NCBI GenBank assembly: GCA_009778425.1
Contig: WRJU01000187.1
Location: forward strand, 1 to 9,470
Origin: Pseudomonadota bacterium
GTDB taxonomy: Bacteria > Pseudomonadota > Gammaproteobacteria > Burkholderiales > Rhodocyclaceae
DNA length: 9,470 nucleotides
Direction: 5' to 3'
A program made the translations under genes and the position numbers. The notes below the pieces were generated by a model that saw only the letters and a list, made by a program, of their open reading frames with translations, had not been told where the DNA came from and did not search any database. Within the stretch, counting starts at the first letter, position 1. Each line of letters opens with the position of its first letter. This document shows positions 5,945 to 9,470 of this stretch, piece by piece.

Positions 5945-7255
5945 TCACGCCCCAAACGGATGCCTGCGCAAGATGGTTTCCTCGCGTTCCGGGCCGGTGG
6001 AGATCACGTCGATGGGTACTTCGCAGATTTCCTCTACACGGTGCAGGTAGGCGCGCGCTTCCTGCGGCAGGGCGCTCCAGTTTTTTGCGCCCACGGTGGA
6101 GTCGCTCCAGCCCGGTAACGCCTCGAAAATCGGTTCGCAACGGCTGACTTCTTCCGCGCCCAATGGCAGGAACTCGACGCGCTGGCCGTCGAGCATGTAG
6201 CCGACGCAGAGCTTGAGTTCAGTCAGGCCGTCGAGCACGTCGAGCTTGGTGATGCACAGGCCCGTGACGCCGTTGATGATGATGGAGCGCTTGAGCGCGG
6301 CAAGGTCGAGCCAGCCGCAACGCCGTTTGCGCCCGGTGACGGTTCCGAATTCGCGCCCGCGCGTAGACATCTGCTCGCCGGGGACACCTGCGGTTTCGAT
6401 GTCGAGTTCGGTGGGGAACGGCCCTCCCCCTACTCTGGTGCAGTACGCCTTGGTGATGCCCAGTACGTAATGAAGGCTGCCCGGCCCGAGGCCGGAACCG
6501 GCGGCCGCCTGACCGGCGACGCAGTTGCTGGAGGTGACGAAGGGATAGGTTCCGTGGTCGATGTCGAGCAACGCACCCTGCGCGCCTTCAAAGAGCAGGG
6601 AGCCGCCGTTTCTGTTGAGGGCGTGGAGTTCGGCGGATACGTCGGCCATGAGCGGGCGCAGTTCTTCGCCATCGCGCATGGCCTGCTCGAAGACGGCTTG
6701 AAAATCCACTGGCTCGGCGTTCAGGTAACGGGCAAGAACGAAGTTGTGGTAGTCGAGATTGGCGCCGAGTTTGTCCGCGAAACGCGCGTAGTCGAGGAGA
6801 TCGTAGACGCGTAGCGCTCGACGGGCCACTTTGTCTTCGTATGTGGGGCCAATGCCTTTTCCGGTCGTGCCGATTTTGTCCCCGGCGGCTCTGGCGGCTT
6901 CGCGTGCATGGTCGAGCGCGGCGTGGTAGCCAAGGATGAGCGGACATCCGAGGCTTACCCTGAGGCGGCGACGTACTTCGATGCCACCCGCTTCCAAGGT
7001 GCGAATTTCTTGCAGGAGGTGGTGAATGTCCAGCACGACGCCGTTGCCGATGAAGCAAGCCACGCCCTCGCGCACGATGCCGGAAGGCACGAGGTTGAGT
7101 TTGTATTCGTTCTTGCCCACGACAAGGGTGTGCCCGGCGTTATGCCCGCCCTGGAAACGCACTACGCCCTGCGCGTGATCCGTAAGCCAGTCAACGATCT
7201 TGCCTTTGCCTTCGTCGCCCCACTGGGTGCCGACGACCACTACGTTTTTCGACAT
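5945..7255 (-). CDS. purA: PurA, adenylosuccinate synthetase
   Basis: A full-length enzyme of 436 residues that joins IMP and aspartate using GTP to give adenylosuccinate, the first committed step to AMP. The GTP-binding loop is GDEGKGK at residues 13-19, with the catalytic D14; the catalytic H42 is in GGHNAGHT. Other family motifs are GTTGKGIGPTYEDK, VGGGPFPTEL and TGRKRRCGWLD. The start MSKNVVVVGTQWGDEGKG is canonical. On the minus strand GGAG lies about 8 bases before the ATG, inside the end of hisZ, whose stop is only 3 bases upstream, so the two are translated in one message. Its 3' end faces the cyclic-di-GMP gene with 18 bases between the stops and no terminator visible. Confidence 0.97.
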   Translation of the reverse strand: MSKNVVVVGTQWGDEGKGKIVDWLTDHAQGVVRFQGGHNAGHTLVVGKNEYKLNLVPSGIVREGVACFIGNGVVLDIHHLLQEIRTLEAGGIEVRRRLRVSLGCPLILGYHAALDHAREAARAAGDKIGTTGKGIGPTYEDKVARRALRVYDLLDYARFADKLGANLDYHNFVLARYLNAEPVDFQAVFEQAMRDGEELRPLMADVSAELHALNRNGGSLLFEGAQGALLDIDHGTYPFVTSSNCVAGQAAAGSGLGPGSLHYVLGITKAYCTRVGGGPFPTELDIETAGVPGEQMSTRGREFGTVTGRKRRCGWLDLAALKRSIIINGVTGLCITKLDVLDGLTELKLCVGYMLDGQRVEFLPLGAEEVSRCEPIFEALPGWSDSTVGAKNWSALPQEARAYLHRVEEICEVPIDVISTGPEREETILRRHPFGA

Positions 7256-7258
7256 TTC

Positions 7259-8416
7259 TTACTCTCCATGAAACGCGGCCACCACCCAGCGGCCATCACG
7301 CTTCACCAGTTGCCGGTCACAGCCGAGTTCTTCCCATGTGCCTTCGTGGCCGGGCAGTGCGTCGATGACGATTTCGCCCGCCGCCCGCAATTTTGTGATC
7401 TCATCCTGCAATACCCGATCTTTTCCCAGCGGAGCGAGAATGGCTCCGGGCAGCGCGGCCACAGGCAAGCAACGCGCGAGTTCCCGCAGGTCGAGGCTGA
7501 AGCCGGTTGCCGCGCGGGCACGGCCAAAGTTTTCGGCCACACGGTCGTAACGCCCGCCCATTGCCAGCGCCGAAGGCACGCCACCGCCGTAGGCGGCGAA
7601 CACCAAGCCGCTGTGATAGTGGTAGCCGCGCATGTCTGCCAGATCGAAACCAAGGGGCAAATCGGCCAGATCGAGGGCGATCTGGCACAGCTCATCGAGG
7701 GCGGCATTCACCTGAGGCATCTGTGGCAGCCGCGTTCTGGCGGCATCGAGCATTTCCGCGTCGCCGTAAAGTTCTGGCAGGGCAAGGATGGCCTTTCGCG
7801 CGGCGCAGTCCTTTACGTCGGCAAGCAGCGCGCGCAACCCTGGAATATCTTTGGCTTGCAACAGGCTGAAGGCGTCGAACCGGGCGGCATCATCCAGCCC
7901 GGCGCTATCGGCCAAGGTATGGAAAAGTCCGACATGGCCGATGTCGAGGCGCATCAGGGGAACATCCGCCAGACGTAGCGCCTCGGCAAGCAGCCGGAGC
8001 ACTTCAACGTCGGCTTCCAGCCCGGCATGGCCGTAGAGTTCGGCACCGAGTTGCAGGGGTTCGCGCGTCGCGGTCAGGGAGGAAGGCCGTGTTCGCAGCA
8101 CGCTGCCGCAGTAGCAGAGTCTGGAGACGCCCGCATGGTTGAGCAGGTGCGAATCGATGCGCGTCACCTGGGGCGTCATGTCGGCGCGCACACCCATCGC
8201 ACGCCCGGAGAGTTGATCGACCAGTTGGTAGGTGCACAGCTTCAAGTCCTGCCCCGCGCCGGTCGTCAGGGCGTCGAGGTATTCGATGAGCGGCGGGATC
8301 ACCAACTGATAGCCGCGCGCGCGGAAAGCGTCGAGCAGGCGACGGCGCAATTCTTCGAGCCGGACGGCTTCGTCCGGCAGGACATCCTGGATGAAATCGG
8401 GCAAACCCCAGCGCAT
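7259..8416 (-). CDS. hisZ: HisZ, ATP phosphoribosyltransferase regulatory subunit
   Basis: A protein of 385 residues with the fold of a class II histidyl-tRNA synthetase catalytic core but no anticodon-binding domain, as expected for HisZ. It binds the short form of HisG and gives it histidine feedback control at the first step of histidine synthesis. Signatures are the start MRWGLPDFIQDVLPDEA, YQLVIPPLIEYLDAL, MGVRADMTPQVTRIDSHLLN (motif 2-like region begins here; only part shown) and RLCYCGSVLRTRP. The frame is open back to 8542, but those extra residues overlap the upstream gene and look unlike HisZ; the ATG at 8416-8414 gives the family start and follows AGGAAG at about 10 bases. Its presence implies that hisG elsewhere is the short type. 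Confidence 0.95.
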   Translation of the reverse strand: MRWGLPDFIQDVLPDEAVRLEELRRRLLDAFRARGYQLVIPPLIEYLDALTTGAGQDLKLCTYQLVDQLSGRAMGVRADMTPQVTRIDSHLLNHAGVSRLCYCGSVLRTRPSSLTATREPLQLGAELYGHAGLEADVEVLRLLAEALRLADVPLMRLDIGHVGLFHTLADSAGLDDAARFDAFSLLQAKDIPGLRALLADVKDCAARKAILALPELYGDAEMLDAARTRLPQMPQVNAALDELCQIALDLADLPLGFDLADMRGYHYHSGLVFAAYGGGVPSALAMGGRYDRVAENFGRARAATGFSLDLRELARCLPVAALPGAILAPLGKDRVLQDEITKLRAAGEIVIDALPGHEGTWEELGCDRQLVKRDGRWVVAAFHGE

Positions 8417-8430
8417 CGATCCTGTACTTC

Positions 8431-8619
8431 CTAAAGTGACAACAATATCAGCAGGGCAATCCCCCCCAGCATGGAGGACAGCCCGATAGTGCGGATCTGC
8501 CCGTCCCGCATGGCGGTGAGATGGCGGAAAACTTCCCGCCACAGTGCGGGGGCGAACAAGGGTACGCCCCCTTCGAGAATCAGCATCAGGGCAATGGCGG
8601 TGAGTAGCGTGTTGCCCAT
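8431..8619 (-). CDS. DUF2065 (YjeT-like) small inner-membrane protein
   Basis: A 62-residue protein with two hydrophobic segments: about residues 4-24 (LLTAIALMLILEGGVPLF, with a conserved EG) and about 44-62 (GLSSMLGGIALLILLSL). Between them is a basic, Arg-rich loop. This is the DUF2065 pattern, found in many Beta- and Gammaproteobacteria directly after hflC. The function is unknown; the fixed position beside hflC suggests a role linked to the HflKC complex, which is inference. It lies 12 bases after hflC and 14 before hisZ, so it is in the same operon. Confidence 0.88.
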   Translation of the reverse strand: MGNTLLTAIALMLILEGGVPLFAPALWREVFRHLTAMRDGQIRTIGLSSMLGGIALLILLSL

Positions 8620-8631
8620 CGGAAGCGGCCT

Positions 8632-9470
8632 TTAGCGTTTGCCCTGGGGAGATTTCAGATATTTGAAGAAATCCGAGTCCGGCGCAACGACGATGAAGTC
8701 GTCCTTGCCCGCAAAGGAAGCGCGATAGGCCTCCAGGCTGCGGTAGAACGAATAGAACTCCGGATCGGCATTGTAAGCTTCGGCATAAATCGCGGCGGCT
8801 TTGGCATCGCCCTCGCCCTTGATCTGCAAGGCATCGCTTCGCGCCTGGGCAACGATGATGTCGCGCTGACGGTCGGCATCGGCGCGTATCCTCTCGGAAT
8901 CCGCCTCGCCACGGGAACGCCGTTCGTTGGCGACGCGCTTTCTCTCGGCCTCCATCCTCGAATAAACGTTGCCGGAGACCTCCGACGGATATTCGACGCG
9001 CTTGAGCCGCACATCGACGATTTCGACTCCGATGGAGCGCGCGTCTTTGTTGGCGCGTTCGCTCATTTGCCGCATGATGACCTCGCGTTCGCCGGAGATG
9101 ACGTCATGTACGGTGCGTCTTCCGAATTCTTCGCGCAAACCGGCATTGACCGCCTGATTGAGTCGAATTTTGGCGCGCGCCTCATCGCCCGAGACGGCCT
9201 GGTAGTAGAGCTTGGGATCGACGATCCGCCATTTGACGAAGTAATCGACGATGACGTTTTGTTTCTCGGAGGTCAGGAAACGCTCCGAATCGGACATATC
9301 CATCGTCAGGATGCGGCGGTCGAAATAACGCACGTTCTGGATGAGCGGCAGTTTGAACTTCAAGCCCGGTTCCTTGATGATGTCCTTGACTTCACCAAGC
9401 TGGAAGGTAATCGCGTACTCGCGCTGGTCGACGATGAATATCGACATGTAGCAAAAAGCCAGCACCAGGA
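8632..9470 (-). CDS. hflC: HflC, SPFH-domain subunit of the HflKC complex (5' end off the right edge)
   Basis: About 279 codons are visible, with the frame open to the window edge. The GTG at 9465 is probably not the true start, because the codons before it (Leu and on) continue the N-terminal membrane anchor, of which LVLAFCYMSIF is the end. It is followed by the SPFH/band 7 domain (IVDQREYAITFQLGEV, then RYFDRRILTMDMSDSE, and VIVDYFVKWRIVDP) and a charged helical region rich in E/R/A (ERKRVANERRSRGEADSER). HflC and HflK form a large cage that encloses the FtsH protease and restricts its access to membrane substrates. The stop is 12 bases before the DUF2065 gene. hflK is expected just beyond the right edge. 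Confidence 0.95.
   Translation of the reverse strand, partial: LVLAFCYMSIFIVDQREYAITFQLGEVKDIIKEPGLKFKLPLIQNVRYFDRRILTMDMSDSERFLTSEKQNVIVDYFVKWRIVDPKLYYQAVSGDEARAKIRLNQAVNAGLREEFGRRTVHDVISGEREVIMRQMSERANKDARSIGVEIVDVRLKRVEYPSEVSGNVYSRMEAERKRVANERRSRGEADSERIRADADRQRDIIVAQARSDALQIKGEGDAKAAAIYAEAYNADPEFYSFYRSLEAYRASFAGKDDFIVVAPDSDFFKYLKSPQGKR

Noticed and set aside
6908..7978. Plus-strand open frame of 356 residues across purA and hisZ
   Set aside because: It is antisense to two genes with clear family motifs, and is rich in His/Gln/Val typical of the reverse complement of GC-rich coding DNA.
8417..8542. Extended hisZ start at 8542
   Set aside because: The extra residues overlap the DUF2065 gene and are unlike HisZ; the family start MRWGLPDF begins at 8416.

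Overview
The window looks like a chromosomal segment of a betaproteobacterium. This rests on gene content and order: a pal-cpoB-queE-queC cluster on the left, an hflC-DUF2065-hisZ-purA cluster on the right, and a HisZ (the short-HisG type of histidine biosynthesis) encoded between DUF2065 and purA. I cannot name the genus from sequence alone. The flanking genes are GC-rich; the single 60-base lines I counted at 1921 and 6901 have 35 and 40 G+C.

Left block (1-2272, + strand): the 3' end of pal (Tol-Pal envelope system), cpoB (periplasmic partner of Tol-Pal), queE and queC (7-deazaguanine pathway to queuosine). The intergenic gaps are 3 to 7 bases, so this reads as one operon. No queD is visible here.

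Middle block (about 2320-5930, + strand): clearly AT-richer DNA (25 of 60 G+C at line 3301, 16 of 60 at line 4081). It holds two adjacent genes, a FIST-domain sensory protein and a GAF-like/PAS/GGDEF/EAL cyclic-di-GMP enzyme. A 307-base leader before the first gene contains a decayed start of an IS3-family orfA, two short inverted repeats and a run of nine C. The composition, the insertion-sequence relic and the position between two housekeeping operons suggest an acquired module. It probably couples a FIST sensor, possibly of the NosP haem/nitric-oxide type (inference), to cyclic-di-GMP turnover.

Right block (5945-9470, - strand): purA, hisZ, a small DUF2065 membrane protein and hflC (running off the right edge), transcribed right to left with gaps of 3 to 14 bases. 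This is a conserved arrangement that joins the HflKC membrane complex to purine and histidine biosynthesis genes. The cyclic-di-GMP gene and purA converge with only 18 bases between their stop codons and no visible terminator.

The most interesting part is the FIST plus GGDEF/EAL pair and its junction with the operon. The rest is ordinary core genome.
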